This document shows, in pieces, positions 30,708 to 39,634 of a stretch of DNA of 64,000 nt. Origin of the DNA: Pseudomonas khorasanensis (GTDB lineage: Bacteria > Pseudomonadota > Gammaproteobacteria > Pseudomonadales > Pseudomonadaceae); the NCBI RefSeq assembly GCF_014268505.2, contig NZ_JABWQP020000001.1, forward strand, positions 496,001-560,000. Direction: 5' to 3'. The position numbers and the translations under genes are program-made. The notes beneath the pieces are model-generated. The model searched no databases. It was given only the letters and a program-made list of their open reading frames with translations, and was not told where the DNA came from. Every line of letters starts with the position of its first letter. Position 1 is the stretch's first letter.

Positions 30708-31312
30708 CAGCAGACCTCCATAACAGTAAGCAAATCTTCCGTGCACTCTTGGGCTGTCAGCGAAGTGGACAGGCCCAGGCGCAACTCACCACGCGAGTCG
30801 TAGACATAGCTGGTGGATGTATGGGAGATGGTGTAGGTGTCGCCGGCCGGGACTTTCTCATAGAACACGTCGAATTCCTTGGCGGTGGCCTTGGTCTCTT
30901 CGAGCGTGCCATACAGCGCGACGAAGCTCGGGTCGAAGGCTTTGACGTACGCGTCGAGGATCTGCGGCGTGTCGCGTTCCGGGTCAAGGGTGATGAACAC
31001 CACTTGCAAACGGTCGCCATCACGGCCCATCAGTTTCTTGATCTGAGCGGCGCGGGCCAGGGTTGTGGGGCAGACTGCCGGGCATTGGGTGAAGCCAAAG
31101 AAAATCATCGGCATCATGCCGCGAAAGCTCGACAGCGACATGGTTTCGCCTTCGGGATTCTTCAGCTTGAAGGTGCGTCCGAGGATCTTGTCGCTTAGAT
31201 CCTTGCCGTACTTGTACGACAGTTGGCCACGTGTGTCGCAACCGGCGAGCAGGCCGAGCCCGAGCACGCCCATTCCCGCAAGTACCTTGCGGCGAGTCAA
31301 CAAAGCCGTCAT
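30707..31312 (-). CDS. SCO1/SenC/PrrC-type copper assembly protein
   Basis: Thioredoxin-fold protein of 201 residues that loads or reduces the CuA site of cytochrome c oxidase. The copper motif TQCPAVCPTTLARAAQ (CxxxC) lies near residue 80, and the third ligand His is in YTISHTSTSYVYDSRG. The N-terminus RRKVLAGMGVLGLGLLAGC looks like a twin-arginine-type signal merged with a lipobox, so it is probably a lipoprotein. It is the first gene of a two-gene operon with the PCuAC chaperone. Confidence 0.93.
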   Translation of the reverse strand: MTALLTRRKVLAGMGVLGLGLLAGCDTRGQLSYKYGKDLSDKILGRTFKLKNPEGETMSLSSFRGMMPMIFFGFTQCPAVCPTTLARAAQIKKLMGRDGDRLQVVFITLDPERDTPQILDAYVKAFDPSFVALYGTLEETKATAKEFDVFYEKVPAGDTYTISHTSTSYVYDSRGELRLGLSTSLTAQECTEDLLTVMEVC

Positions 31313-31586
31313 CTAATACCGCCTTTTGCAGCCCGCCAGTCGGCAGGACTGGCGAGGGGTTAACCGTAAAAGCGCCGCATGATAGCAAACTGAGGCTGAT
31401 CGCCGGCTGCCGATCGCCGCGCGGTGCGGGATTGGACGACAAAAGGTGTAAGAAGAAATGACGAATAAGCCATGCGTTCGCCGCGACCAAACTTTGATTT
31501 AAATAGTATGACGATTGGAGGCGAGCGCAGAAACACGTACTCTTGCCGCTGCGCTGCAAAGACCAAAACAACAACAGGAGTCTGTA

Positions 31587-32513
31587 ATGCAACCGATTCG
31601 TCTCGGCCTGGTGGGCTACGGCAAGATCGCCCAGGATCAACACGTTCCCGCCATCCTCGCCAACCCGGCGTTCCAGTTGGTGGCGGTCGCAACCCAGGGC
31701 AAACCTTGCGCCGGGGTGGAGAACTTCCAGTCGCTGGGCGAACTGCTCGAAAACGGCCCGACTGTCGACGCAATTGCGTTCTGCACGCCGCCACAAGGGC
31801 GCTTCGCGCTGGTGCAACAGGCGTTGGCGGCCGGCAAGCACGTGCTGGTGGAAAAGCCGCCCTGTGCGACATTGGGCGAAGCCATGGCCCTGGTCGATCA
31901 AGTCGCCGAACAAGGCGTCAGCGCTTTGTTCGCCTGGCACTCGCGTTACGCACCGGGCATTGCCGCCGCCCGTGACTGGCTGGCGAGCCGCACCCTGCAA
32001 AGCGTGCAGATCGACTGGAAGGAAGACGTGCGCAAGTGGCATCCCGGTCAGGCCTGGATCTGGCAACCGGGCGGCCTGGGCGTTTTCGACCCAGGCATCA
32101 ACGCCTTGTCGATTGTGACGCATCTGCTGGCGCTGCCGCTGTTTGTCGAAGCCGCCGAACTGCGCGTGCCGAGCAACTGCCAGTCGCCGATCGCCGCGTC
32201 GATCAAAATGTCTGACGCACGTCAGCTGGACGTTCGTGCGGAGTTCGATTTTGATCACGGCCACGATGAACTCTGGAGCATCGAGATTCGCTGTGCCGAA
32301 GGCGTCCTGCGTCTGGACAACGGCGGTGCGTTGTTGAGCATCGACGGCGTGCGCCAATCGGTGTCGGAGGAGGGCGAGTACGCAGCGGTGTATCGCCACT
32401 TCCAGCAATTGATCGGCGACAAAACCAGCGATCTTGACCTGCAGCCGCTGCGCCTGGTGGCTGACAGTTTCTTCGTTGGCAGCCGGGCGCTGGTCGAGCC
32501 GTTTTATGACTGA
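31587..32513 (+). CDS. gal: D-galactose 1-dehydrogenase
   Basis: Gfo/Idh/MocA-fold enzyme of 308 residues. It oxidises D-galactose to galactonolactone with NAD(P). LGLVGYGKIAQDQHVPAI is the Rossmann motif and VLVEKPPCATLGEA the EKP motif with the catalytic Lys. Long stretches, such as VQIDWKEDVRKWHPGQAWIW, look like the P. fluorescens galactose dehydrogenase as I remember it. AGGAG at 31576-31580 precedes the ATG at 31587. No galactonate dehydratase or transporter lies beside it, so the rest of the pathway is elsewhere. Confidence 0.88.
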   Translation: MQPIRLGLVGYGKIAQDQHVPAILANPAFQLVAVATQGKPCAGVENFQSLGELLENGPTVDAIAFCTPPQGRFALVQQALAAGKHVLVEKPPCATLGEAMALVDQVAEQGVSALFAWHSRYAPGIAAARDWLASRTLQSVQIDWKEDVRKWHPGQAWIWQPGGLGVFDPGINALSIVTHLLALPLFVEAAELRVPSNCQSPIAASIKMSDARQLDVRAEFDFDHGHDELWSIEIRCAEGVLRLDNGGALLSIDGVRQSVSEEGEYAAVYRHFQQLIGDKTSDLDLQPLRLVADSFFVGSRALVEPFYD

Positions 32514-32643
32514 GGCGGATTGTCCCGTTCAAGTGGACAGTGAAACGCTTTTCAGGCGATTTATCCTTTTGGTGTGCGTCAGTAATCTGTACCCAACTTG
32601 AACGCAACAACAACTTTCAGACAATTGAAAAGGGACGCACACC

Positions 32644-33273
32644 ATGACCACTCCAACTTACAACCGCCTGAACAAAGACGACGCCATCGTGCTGCTGGTT
32701 GATCACCAGACCGGTCTGATCTCGCTGGTTCAGGACTTCTCGCCGAACGAGTTCAAGAACAACGTGCTGGCCCTGGCTGACCTGGCCAAGTTCTTCAACC
32801 TGCCGACGATCCTCACCACCAGCTTCGAACAAGGCCCGAATGGCCCGCTGGTGCCGGAATTGAAAGAAATGTTCCCGGACGCGCCTTACATTGCTCGCCC
32901 TGGCCAGATCAATGCCTGGGACAACGAAGACTTCGTCAAGGCGATCAAAGCCACCGGCCGCAAGCAGATCATCATCGCCGGGGTGGTCACCGATGTGTGC
33001 GTAGCGTTCCCGACGCTGTCAGCACTGGCGGAAGGTTTTGATGTGTTCGTGGTGACCGACGCCTCCGGCACCTTCAACACCACCGTGCAGCAAGCCGCGT
33101 GGAGTCGCATGACCCAGGCCGGCGCACAAATGATGAACTGGTTCTCGGTGGCCTGCGAGTTGCACCGCGACTGGCGCAACGACATCGAAGGCCTGGGCAA
33201 TCTGCTGTCGCAGCGGATCCCGAACTACCGCAACTTGATGAACAGCTACTCGGCGCTGACGCAGCAAAAATAA
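32644..33273 (+). CDS. Isochorismatase-like cysteine hydrolase (YcaC-type)
   Basis: Protein of 209 residues. The catalytic triad of the family is visible: Asp in VLLVDHQTGLISLV, Lys in the AIKATGRKQI region, and Cys in IAGVVTDVCVAFPTLSAL. Length and the N-terminus fit YcaC, a multimeric hydrolase of unknown substrate. AAGGGA precedes the ATG. It is a single-gene unit with its own terminator. Confidence 0.88.
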   Translation: MTTPTYNRLNKDDAIVLLVDHQTGLISLVQDFSPNEFKNNVLALADLAKFFNLPTILTTSFEQGPNGPLVPELKEMFPDAPYIARPGQINAWDNEDFVKAIKATGRKQIIIAGVVTDVCVAFPTLSALAEGFDVFVVTDASGTFNTTVQQAAWSRMTQAGAQMMNWFSVACELHRDWRNDIEGLGNLLSQRIPNYRNLMNSYSALTQQK

Positions 33274-33290
33274 GTCCACCCACCGCCAGC

Positions 33291-33320
33291 AAAAAGCCTG
33301 CTTTCAACAGCAGGCTTTTT
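33291..33320. terminator. Bidirectional terminator after the YcaC-like gene
   Basis: AAAAAGCCTGCT-TTCAAC-AGCAGGCTTTTT, a perfect stem with A- and T-runs, 18 bases after the stop. It also lies 20 bases from the stop of the convergent esterase gene and can serve both. Confidence 0.87.
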
Positions 33321-33339
33321 GCGTTCCGAACAAACAGCA

Positions 33340-34641
33340 TCAAAGCCCGAACGGGAAGGTATCTTCCTCGTGGCTCGTTGGTTGTTCGGTGGGCAGCGGG
33401 GTAATGGCGGTGGTCTCGGCGAACCACAGCCAGGCGTCGAATTGCTCGCTGAGTGTGGCGTCGAAGTAATGGCTTTGCCGTTCAGTCTGTGGTCGGTAAA
33501 TCACCCCGATGGCGCGTTCCAGTTGCCGACCGGCCAGCGTTTCGCGCAGCTCGATATTGTCCGCGTCGCGCCAGTCGTAAAGCGCTTGCGGACACTCGGC
33601 CTCGGCAAAGGCGCGTTCCCAGCTGCGCGGCAACGCCGGTACGACCTTCTTGATACGCATGGGCGCGTCCCAATCGTCGGCGGCGGCAACGGTGCCGCGG
33701 TCAGTGCCCATACCGATCAGCACGGCCTGTTCAGCAAACTCCTCGCGGCACAGCTGACCGAGCGTCAGTTGGCCGCTGTTGCCCATTTGTGTCGCCCGTG
33801 CATCGCCGATGTGGGAGTTGTGCGCCCAGACAATCACTTTGGCATCGGATGCCTGGCGTGTGCGCAAGGTTTGAAGCGTCTCGAACATATGCCGGTCGCG
33901 CAGATTCCACGATTCCCGGCTGCCGCGATACATCGCTCGGTAATACTGCTCGGCAGCATGCACCACGCGGGCATTCTGGGTGGCGTTGAATAGCGCCTCG
34001 CCATCGTTTTCGATCAGGCTCAAGCGCTGGCTCAACAGCGCTTGCAACTGTTCGAGCACGGCGCTTTCACAGGTGTCCATGCCACCGACTTCGGTGAAGT
34101 GGCCGTACAGGGCGGGGTCATCGTGCCAAGGCGTCAGGCAGGCGTAACGCTGTTGTGCTTCACGGGCCATTGCCGGGTCGGCTTCCTGCAAATAGCCGAG
34201 CACTTCACGGATCGAACTGCGCAGGCTGTAGACGTCCAGCCCGCGAAATTCCACGCGCTGGGTCGGCGCCTGGGTGCGGTTGTGTTCGTGCAGCCAACGG
34301 GTGAACGCCTGCACGTCGGTGTTGCGCCACATCCAGGTCGGGAAGCGCGAGAACGCCGTGTCGTGCCGGCTCGCCTTGCGCCTGTCACGCACATGGCGAT
34401 CAATCTGATCGGCGTCTGGCCAGTCAGCCTCAACCGCAACGATGGTAAAGCCGTGATGGGCGATCAAATGTCGGGTGATTGCCGCGCGTGCCGCATAAAA
34501 CTCATGCGTGCCGTGGCTGGCTTCGCCGATCAGCACCACCTGGGCGTCAGCGTAGCGGTCGAACAGCTCGGCAAACGCTTCGCTGTCGATGTCCGGGAGC
34601 GGTTCGGCAAAGGTCTTCAGGCGAGTGGCCAAGGTGTCCAT
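33340..34641 (-). CDS. Erythromycin esterase family hydrolase
   Basis: Protein of 433 residues. The Ere-type active site is present: VVLIGEASHGTHEFYAAR with conserved Glu and His, and FTIVAVEADWPDADQIDRHV. The later IVWAHNSHIGDARA supplies a further conserved His. Characterised members open macrolide rings, but most chromosomal homologues have unknown substrates, so resistance should not be assumed. The start MDTLATRLKTFAEPL is chosen because a 35-residue upstream extension has no family likeness. Confidence 0.85.
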   Translation of the reverse strand: MDTLATRLKTFAEPLPDIDSEAFAELFDRYADAQVVLIGEASHGTHEFYAARAAITRHLIAHHGFTIVAVEADWPDADQIDRHVRDRRKASRHDTAFSRFPTWMWRNTDVQAFTRWLHEHNRTQAPTQRVEFRGLDVYSLRSSIREVLGYLQEADPAMAREAQQRYACLTPWHDDPALYGHFTEVGGMDTCESAVLEQLQALLSQRLSLIENDGEALFNATQNARVVHAAEQYYRAMYRGSRESWNLRDRHMFETLQTLRTRQASDAKVIVWAHNSHIGDARATQMGNSGQLTLGQLCREEFAEQAVLIGMGTDRGTVAAADDWDAPMRIKKVVPALPRSWERAFAEAECPQALYDWRDADNIELRETLAGRQLERAIGVIYRPQTERQSHYFDATLSEQFDAWLWFAETTAITPLPTEQPTSHEEDTFPFGL

Positions 34642-34807
34642 GGTCGGATTCTCCGCAGTAAGTTCTGCTGTAGAGAACTGGGCCAAATCACAGTTCCATC
34701 GGGCCGGGCGAAGGGTAGCGCTCACCGTTCGTCCCTTGCCGGGCACTTGTCACACCTGGGCATTTTCACATTTGGACAGCCATCGCAGCATCACATCGGA
34801 GACCGAC

Positions 34808-35008
34808 ATGGACATTGATGAAAACGCACCGGGCAACCCGTCGCACCAGGCCGTGACGAGCAATAACGACAACGAAACGGGGAACGATCCCAAACGTGAA
34901 AATCCCGAGGTGCCTTTGCCGCCTGACGATGAGGCGCCTGTTGAAGAGGACATGTCAGATGTGGACGCGGCGAACTCGGTATCGACCGAGCATCCGCCAT
35001 CACACTGA
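34808..35008 (+). CDS. Small acidic, disordered protein (66 aa)
   Basis: Sixty-six residues starting MDIDENAPGNPSHQ, rich in Asp, Glu, Asn and Pro, with no hydrophobic core, signal peptide or recognisable domain. A GGAGA site lies eight bases before the ATG. It is likely to be intrinsically disordered. Divergent from the esterase gene, it has a plausible promoter region of its own. Function unknown; it could be stress-related, but nothing in the sequence shows this. Confidence 0.6.
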   Translation: MDIDENAPGNPSHQAVTSNNDNETGNDPKRENPEVPLPPDDEAPVEEDMSDVDAANSVSTEHPPSH

Positions 35009-35073
35009 GTGAAGCCCCACTGCGGATACGCAGGACTGCTGACAACGGAAGTTCCTGATTTGCCGGTGGTGAA

Positions 35074-35709
35074 TCAGGGCGGGCCGATATCAATCATTCG
35101 CGGGGTCGCCTGATGCAGTTCGGTCACCGACATGGTGAACACCAGTTTCGACCGGCCAAGGTTGGCGTACCCATGCGCCACATCTGTTCGCGCCACTGCC
35201 GAACACCCGGGTCCTACAATCAGCTCGGCCTCACCGACCTTCAAATGCAAGGTGCCTTTCTCTACGTGAAACAACTCGGTAGTGCCCTGCGGATGCCCCG
35301 GCGACGAAAAGGACTCACCGGGGGACAACTCCCAGCGCCACAGTTCGAGCATGTTCGGGCCGCGAGTGCCGGCGAGCAGTCGCGCCGATCCGCCCAGCTC
35401 GCCCTTCCACAACGTGGGGATGTCCTGACTGTCGATCAGATGCGCCGACGGGGTATCGGCCACATTGACGAAGTCCGCCACGGACAACCCCAGCGCCGCC
35501 GCAATCTTGCACAGGATCGCAATACTGGGGTTGGCCGAGCCTTTCTCGATTTCCACCACCATGCCTTTGCTCACGCCCGAGCGCCGGGACAGTTCATCGA
35601 GGGTCATGTTCTGCTGATTGCGTGCCTGTTTGAGCGTGCGGGAAACCGCGGCGCTCACGGTCTGGACGTCGGCGCCGGCCTCGGTCGATATATTGACTTT
35701 ATTGGTCAT
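35074..35709 (-). CDS. XRE-family regulator with C-terminal cupin domain
   Basis: Regulator of 211 residues. The helix-turn-helix is MTLDELSRRSGVSKGMVVEI near residue 40 and the cupin is LELWRWELSPGESFSSPGH to TLHLKVGEAELIVGPG. Members of this class sense small molecules through the cupin. It is divergent from the B3/4-domain gene across 46 bases, an arrangement that suggests it controls that gene and itself. Confidence 0.9.
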   Translation of the reverse strand: MTNKVNISTEAGADVQTVSAAVSRTLKQARNQQNMTLDELSRRSGVSKGMVVEIEKGSANPSIAILCKIAAALGLSVADFVNVADTPSAHLIDSQDIPTLWKGELGGSARLLAGTRGPNMLELWRWELSPGESFSSPGHPQGTTELFHVEKGTLHLKVGEAELIVGPGCSAVARTDVAHGYANLGRSKLVFTMSVTELHQATPRMIDIGPP

Positions 35710-35755
35710 TGATCGCTAGCATCGTTGGAAATTCAGGTATGAGGGGGATTCTGGG

Positions 35756-36451
35756 ATGCTGTCTGTCGTGCCGTCAATCGATCCGTCTGTTGCGCAATTG
35801 GCGCCAGGGTTCAGGGCGCTGAGTATTGTCGTGCAAGCCGCGCCCATCACTGACGCTCATGTGGCCAGTGAAGCACTGGCCAGAGCCTGCCAGGCCGTCG
35901 CCGCCGGCGGGCCCGACTGGGCGCCCGCGCACTTGCAGGCCTGGGCCGATGTGTTCCGCCAGTTCGGTGCCAAGCCGCAGCGTACGCCCTGTTCGGCTGA
36001 AGCGCTGCGCAAGCGTGTGTTGCGCGACAGCCATTTGCCGAGCATCGACCCGGTGGTTGATCTGTACAACGCCATCAGTCTTGAGTATGCGATTCCTGTC
36101 GGTGGCGAGAATGCCGAAGCTTACGTCGGCTCGCCACGTCTGGTCGTGGCCGATGGCAGCGAACCGTTCGATACGATGAAAGAAGGCATGCCGGCGCACG
36201 AGTTTCCGGACGCCGGCGAAGTGGTCTGGCGCGACGATCAGGGCGTGACTTGCCGGCGCTGGAACTGGCGCCAGGGGGTGCGAACCCGCCTCGATGCCCA
36301 GGCGCAGCACATGTGGTTCATCCTCGAAAGCCTGCCGGCCATGCCACTGGAAGCGCTGACCGAGGCCGGGGACAAACTCATTGAGGGCTTACAGCAGATG
36401 ATGCCCGGCGCCGAGATTGAAAGCATGTTGATCGGGCCGGGCGCGCGTTAG
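35756..36451 (+). CDS. B3/B4 tRNA-binding domain protein (free-standing PheRS beta-like editing domain)
   Basis: Protein of 231 residues resembling the B3/B4 domain of phenylalanyl-tRNA synthetase beta, which hydrolyses mischarged tRNA. Visible stretches are RKRVLRDSHLPSIDPVVDLY and NAISLEYAIPVGGENAEAY, then WNWRQGVRTRLDAQAQHMWF. Free-standing versions are thought to edit or bind tRNA or amino acids; the exact role is unknown. The XRE-cupin gene is immediately divergent. Confidence 0.87.
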   Translation: MLSVVPSIDPSVAQLAPGFRALSIVVQAAPITDAHVASEALARACQAVAAGGPDWAPAHLQAWADVFRQFGAKPQRTPCSAEALRKRVLRDSHLPSIDPVVDLYNAISLEYAIPVGGENAEAYVGSPRLVVADGSEPFDTMKEGMPAHEFPDAGEVVWRDDQGVTCRRWNWRQGVRTRLDAQAQHMWFILESLPAMPLEALTEAGDKLIEGLQQMMPGAEIESMLIGPGAR

Positions 36452-36499
36452 GTTAGATATGAGTGCCAGCCCGTTTCGTCAACAGCACCGCGATTCCCT

Positions 36500-36587
36500 G
36501 TGGGAGCGAGCCTGCTCGCGAAGACGGCGGCACATTCAACATCATAGTCGCCTGACCCACCGCTTTCGCGAGCAGGCTCGCTCCCAC
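36500..36587. repeat. REP inverted pair (REPIN)
   Basis: Arms 36500-36522 and 36565-36587 are perfect inverted 23-base copies of the GTGGGAGCGAGCCTGCTC repeat, between the convergent B3/4 and short-chain dehydrogenase genes. Confidence 0.87.
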
Positions 36588-36603
36588 AGATTGACTACAG
36601 GTC

Positions 36604-37341
36604 TCAGTAAGGGCTTGCCGTCGGGCGCACGATCAGTTCGCTGACGTCGACATCAGCCGGTTGTTCGACGGCATAGGCGATCGCGCGGGCAATCGCTTCG
36701 GCGGGGATGGCGATCTTGCGGAATGACTTCATCTCGGCGCGGCCACCTTCGTCGGAGATGCTGTCGGCCAGTTCCGATTCAGTCACTCCCGGTGCGATGA
36801 CCGTGACGCGGATATCGCCACCGACCTCTTGGCGCAAGCCTTCGGAAATCGCCCGCACGGCGTATTTGGTCGCGCAGTAGACGGCGGCGGTGGGGCTGAC
36901 GGCGTAGGCGCCGATCGAGGCGATGTTGATAATTTGCCCGGCGCGCTGACGCTGCATCAAAGGAAGGCTGGCGGCAATGCCGTGGAGCACACCACGGATG
37001 TTGACGTCGATCATGCGGTTCCACTCATCGACTTTCAGTGCGTCGAGCCGCGACAGGGGCATCACGCCGGCGTTGTTGACCAGCACATCGACCCGTCCGT
37101 AATGCTTGACGGCGAAATCAATGAAGCGCTGCACATCCTGCTGATCGGTAACGTCGAGCGCCCGGAATTGCACGTCTCCGCCGGCGCCATTGATCTCATC
37201 GGCAATCACCGCCAGACGCTCGGTACGCCGGGCACCCAGCACGACTTTGGCGCCACGGTTGGCGAGCAGGCGTGCGGTGGCTTCGCCGATGCCGCTGCTG
37301 GCGCCGGTAATCACGATCACTTTGTCTTGAATGTTCAGCAT
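36604..37341 (-). CDS. Short-chain dehydrogenase/reductase
   Basis: NAD(P)-dependent oxidoreductase of 245 residues. VIVITGASSGIGEATARLLA is the cofactor loop; VLVNNAGVMPLSRLDA is the NNAG motif; the active site is the Ser in INIASIGAYAVSPTAAVYCATKYAV with YxxxK. A closing Arg before the C-terminus fits the classical SDR length. The substrate is unknown. An AraC regulator is divergent, 305 bases away, and probably controls it. Confidence 0.93.
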   Translation of the reverse strand: MLNIQDKVIVITGASSGIGEATARLLANRGAKVVLGARRTERLAVIADEINGAGGDVQFRALDVTDQQDVQRFIDFAVKHYGRVDVLVNNAGVMPLSRLDALKVDEWNRMIDVNIRGVLHGIAASLPLMQRQRAGQIINIASIGAYAVSPTAAVYCATKYAVRAISEGLRQEVGGDIRVTVIAPGVTESELADSISDEGGRAEMKSFRKIAIPAEAIARAIAYAVEQPADVDVSELIVRPTASPY

Positions 37342-37646
37342 GACATCGTCCTCTTCAGTGTGCCCGGAGTGGGCCTGGAAGAAGATTAAGCGCGCGGGTC
37401 CACGGGTCATTAATCGATTCCTCCACGGGGTTTGCCCAATCCTGCTGCGTGACGGCGGGCTGACTGGGGTCGGAAAGCCAAGGGTGTGTGGCCCAAACAC
37501 TCCCTTGGTTTTTCCACGATCTGGCTGTCGCAGAATCAGGCAAATGTGCAGCATCTTTGATCTAACCGAAGAGTCTGGAAACTGGCTAATCTTCATCCGC
37601 AGTCGTCGGCTGTGTTTAACCTTTGTCTGCTTTCGAGGCCCTTTGC
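37342..37646. other. Divergent promoter region between the SDR and AraC genes
   Basis: 305 bases with no gene. Both promoters must lie here. I find no clear palindrome or other named element. Confidence 0.4.
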
Positions 37647-38564
37647 ATGGATAACCATGACGCTTCCATTCTCCAGGACACGGCGGTGTACCGCGCCGAG
37701 CTGGTGCGCTTGCTGGCCCAGCGTTTCGACACACCGGGTACGTACGAGACGGCGATTGCGCCGCTGCACGTAATCCGTCTCGATGGCCCGTCCGAGTTGA
37801 TGCATGTCGTGCACCGTCCGGCGCTGTGCCTGATCGTCCAGGGCCGCAAGGAAGTGGGGCTGGGCGAGGAGCGTTTTCTGTACGACCCGCTCAATTATCT
37901 GGTGGTATCGGTCACGCTGCCCGTCTCGGGTCGAGTGATCGCAGCATCGGCTGACGAACCTTACTTCTGCATCCGCCTGGATTTCGACCCGGCGCAATTG
38001 ACGCAACTGGTTGCCGAGTCGCCGCCAACCGGTGTTCCGCATGAATCCGGACGCGGCCTGTTCCTCGACAAGATCGACGTGACCCTGCTCGACACCATGC
38101 TGCGTCTGGTACGCCTGCTCGACAACCCGCGCGACATCGGCATGCTCGCGCCGATGGCGTTGCGCGAGCTGTATTACCGGCTGCTGCGCGGCAAGCACGG
38201 CCATTTGCTGTATGAAATCGCCGTCAGCGATTCGCAGACGCACCGGGTCACGCGAGCCATCGACTGGCTGAACAAACACTTCACTGAACCGTTGCGCATC
38301 GACGCGCTGGCGCAGGTGGCCAACCTGAGCAATTCGGCGCTGCACCATCGCTTCAAGGCAGTGACCGCCATGAGCCCGTTGCAGTACCAAAAGCAGTTGC
38401 GCCTGCAGGAAGCGCGCCGGCTGATCATCAATGAAGGGCTGGACGTGTCGAGCGCCTGTTATCGCGTCGGCTATGAAAGCGCCTCGCAGTTCAGCCGCGA
38501 ATACAACCGCCAGTTCGGCTGCCCGCCGTCCAAGGAACTCAGCCGCCTGCGTCAGACCGGTTGA
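37647..38564 (+). CDS. AraC-family regulator
   Basis: Regulator of 305 residues. An N-terminal AraC_N domain, with LHVIRLDGPSELMHVVHRPA and LCLIVQGRKEVGLGEE, precedes two helix-turn-helices: RIDALAQVANLSNSALHHRF and the second in SSACYRVGYESASQFSREYN. The start MDNHDASILQD at 37647 is preferred; an upstream frame adds eight residues. It is divergent from the SDR gene, its likely target. Confidence 0.91.
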   Translation: MDNHDASILQDTAVYRAELVRLLAQRFDTPGTYETAIAPLHVIRLDGPSELMHVVHRPALCLIVQGRKEVGLGEERFLYDPLNYLVVSVTLPVSGRVIAASADEPYFCIRLDFDPAQLTQLVAESPPTGVPHESGRGLFLDKIDVTLLDTMLRLVRLLDNPRDIGMLAPMALRELYYRLLRGKHGHLLYEIAVSDSQTHRVTRAIDWLNKHFTEPLRIDALAQVANLSNSALHHRFKAVTAMSPLQYQKQLRLQEARRLIINEGLDVSSACYRVGYESASQFSREYNRQFGCPPSKELSRLRQTG

Positions 38565-38610
38565 ACGATGGCGTCACGCCTGACGCAACTGCCCGAACCC
38601 GGCGTGTTGC

Positions 38611-39540
38611 CTATCCTCGAGAGCCCGCCCATTCCTCGCGAAACCCCAGCAGGAAATCCAAAAACGCCCGCACCCGCTGCGGCACATGACGGCCGTGCGG
38701 GTAGAGCAAGGTGTATGGCCGCGAACGCCCGGCGTACGGCTGCAGTACCTCTATCAGCCGGCCATCCGCCAGTTCCTGCTCGACGATAAACCGGTAAGTC
38801 TGAAACAGTCCGGCCCCGTGTTTTGCCAGGGTGACGCCGCCGAGCACATCGTCGGAACAGGAATAACCACCGTCCGAGACCACTTCCCGGTCTTGACCGT
38901 TTTCCTGAAACAGCCAGGAAATCCTCCGGCCACTGCTGGGCAGTTCGAACTGAATGCACTCATGTTCAACCAAGTCTTCGAGGGTCTGCGGGGTGCCGGC
39001 CTTGTGCAGATATTCGGGGGAAGCGACCACCACCAGGCTCGCGTCCTCCAGCAGCCGGGCGATCAGGGTCGAGTCCGGTTGTGCACGGACGCGGATCGCC
39101 AGGTCGTAGCCTTCTTCCACAAAATCGATGTTGCGATTGCCCAAGTGAACGTCGACCGTGACCTCGGGGTACAACGCGCGAAACTTCGGCAGCAGCGGCA
39201 GGATGCGGTGATGCCCATAGGTGGTCGGCAGGCTGATGCGCAGTCGGCCTGACGGTGAGGTCTGCGCGCCCATCACTTGCTGCTGGGCTTCGACCAGTTG
39301 GGTCAGGGCCTGGCTGCATTGTTCGAAAAAGGCACGACCGGCTTCGGTGAGGCGAATGCTGCGCGTGGTTCGCGCAAACAGTCGCGAACCCAGCCGCTGT
39401 TCAAGACGCAGAATCGACCGGCTCACCGCCGCAGGCGTGACCCCGGCCAATTGCGCGGCAGCGGTGAAGCTGCCGGCTTCGGCGGCCAGGCAAAACAGTT
39501 CGATACTGCCTAACTGCAAATCTTCGAAATGACGTTTCAT
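38611..39540 (-). CDS. LysR-family regulator
   Basis: Regulator of 309 residues. The HTH reads EAGSFTAAAQLAGVTPAAVS and continues RSILRLEQRLGSRLFARTTR. The effector domain starts at GRLRISLPTTYGHHRILPLL, of the type often seen in regulators of oxidoreductases. Its start is set by MKRHFEDLQLGS. It lies downstream of an SDR gene on the same strand, 94 bases away, and may regulate that gene or itself. Confidence 0.91.
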   Translation of the reverse strand: MKRHFEDLQLGSIELFCLAAEAGSFTAAAQLAGVTPAAVSRSILRLEQRLGSRLFARTTRSIRLTEAGRAFFEQCSQALTQLVEAQQQVMGAQTSPSGRLRISLPTTYGHHRILPLLPKFRALYPEVTVDVHLGNRNIDFVEEGYDLAIRVRAQPDSTLIARLLEDASLVVVASPEYLHKAGTPQTLEDLVEHECIQFELPSSGRRISWLFQENGQDREVVSDGGYSCSDDVLGGVTLAKHGAGLFQTYRFIVEQELADGRLIEVLQPYAGRSRPYTLLYPHGRHVPQRVRAFLDFLLGFREEWAGSRG

Positions 39541-39634
39541 TGTGGCTCGCACCGAGGATCGACTGACGTTCATCCTCTGTTTACCACAACGAACGACACC
39601 GCCGGTACACACCGGCGGTGCAGCAGGGCCTGGA

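Noticed and set aside
33340..34641. Acquired macrolide resistance gene
   Set aside because: Composition and context are chromosomal, and most homologues of this family are not resistance determinants.
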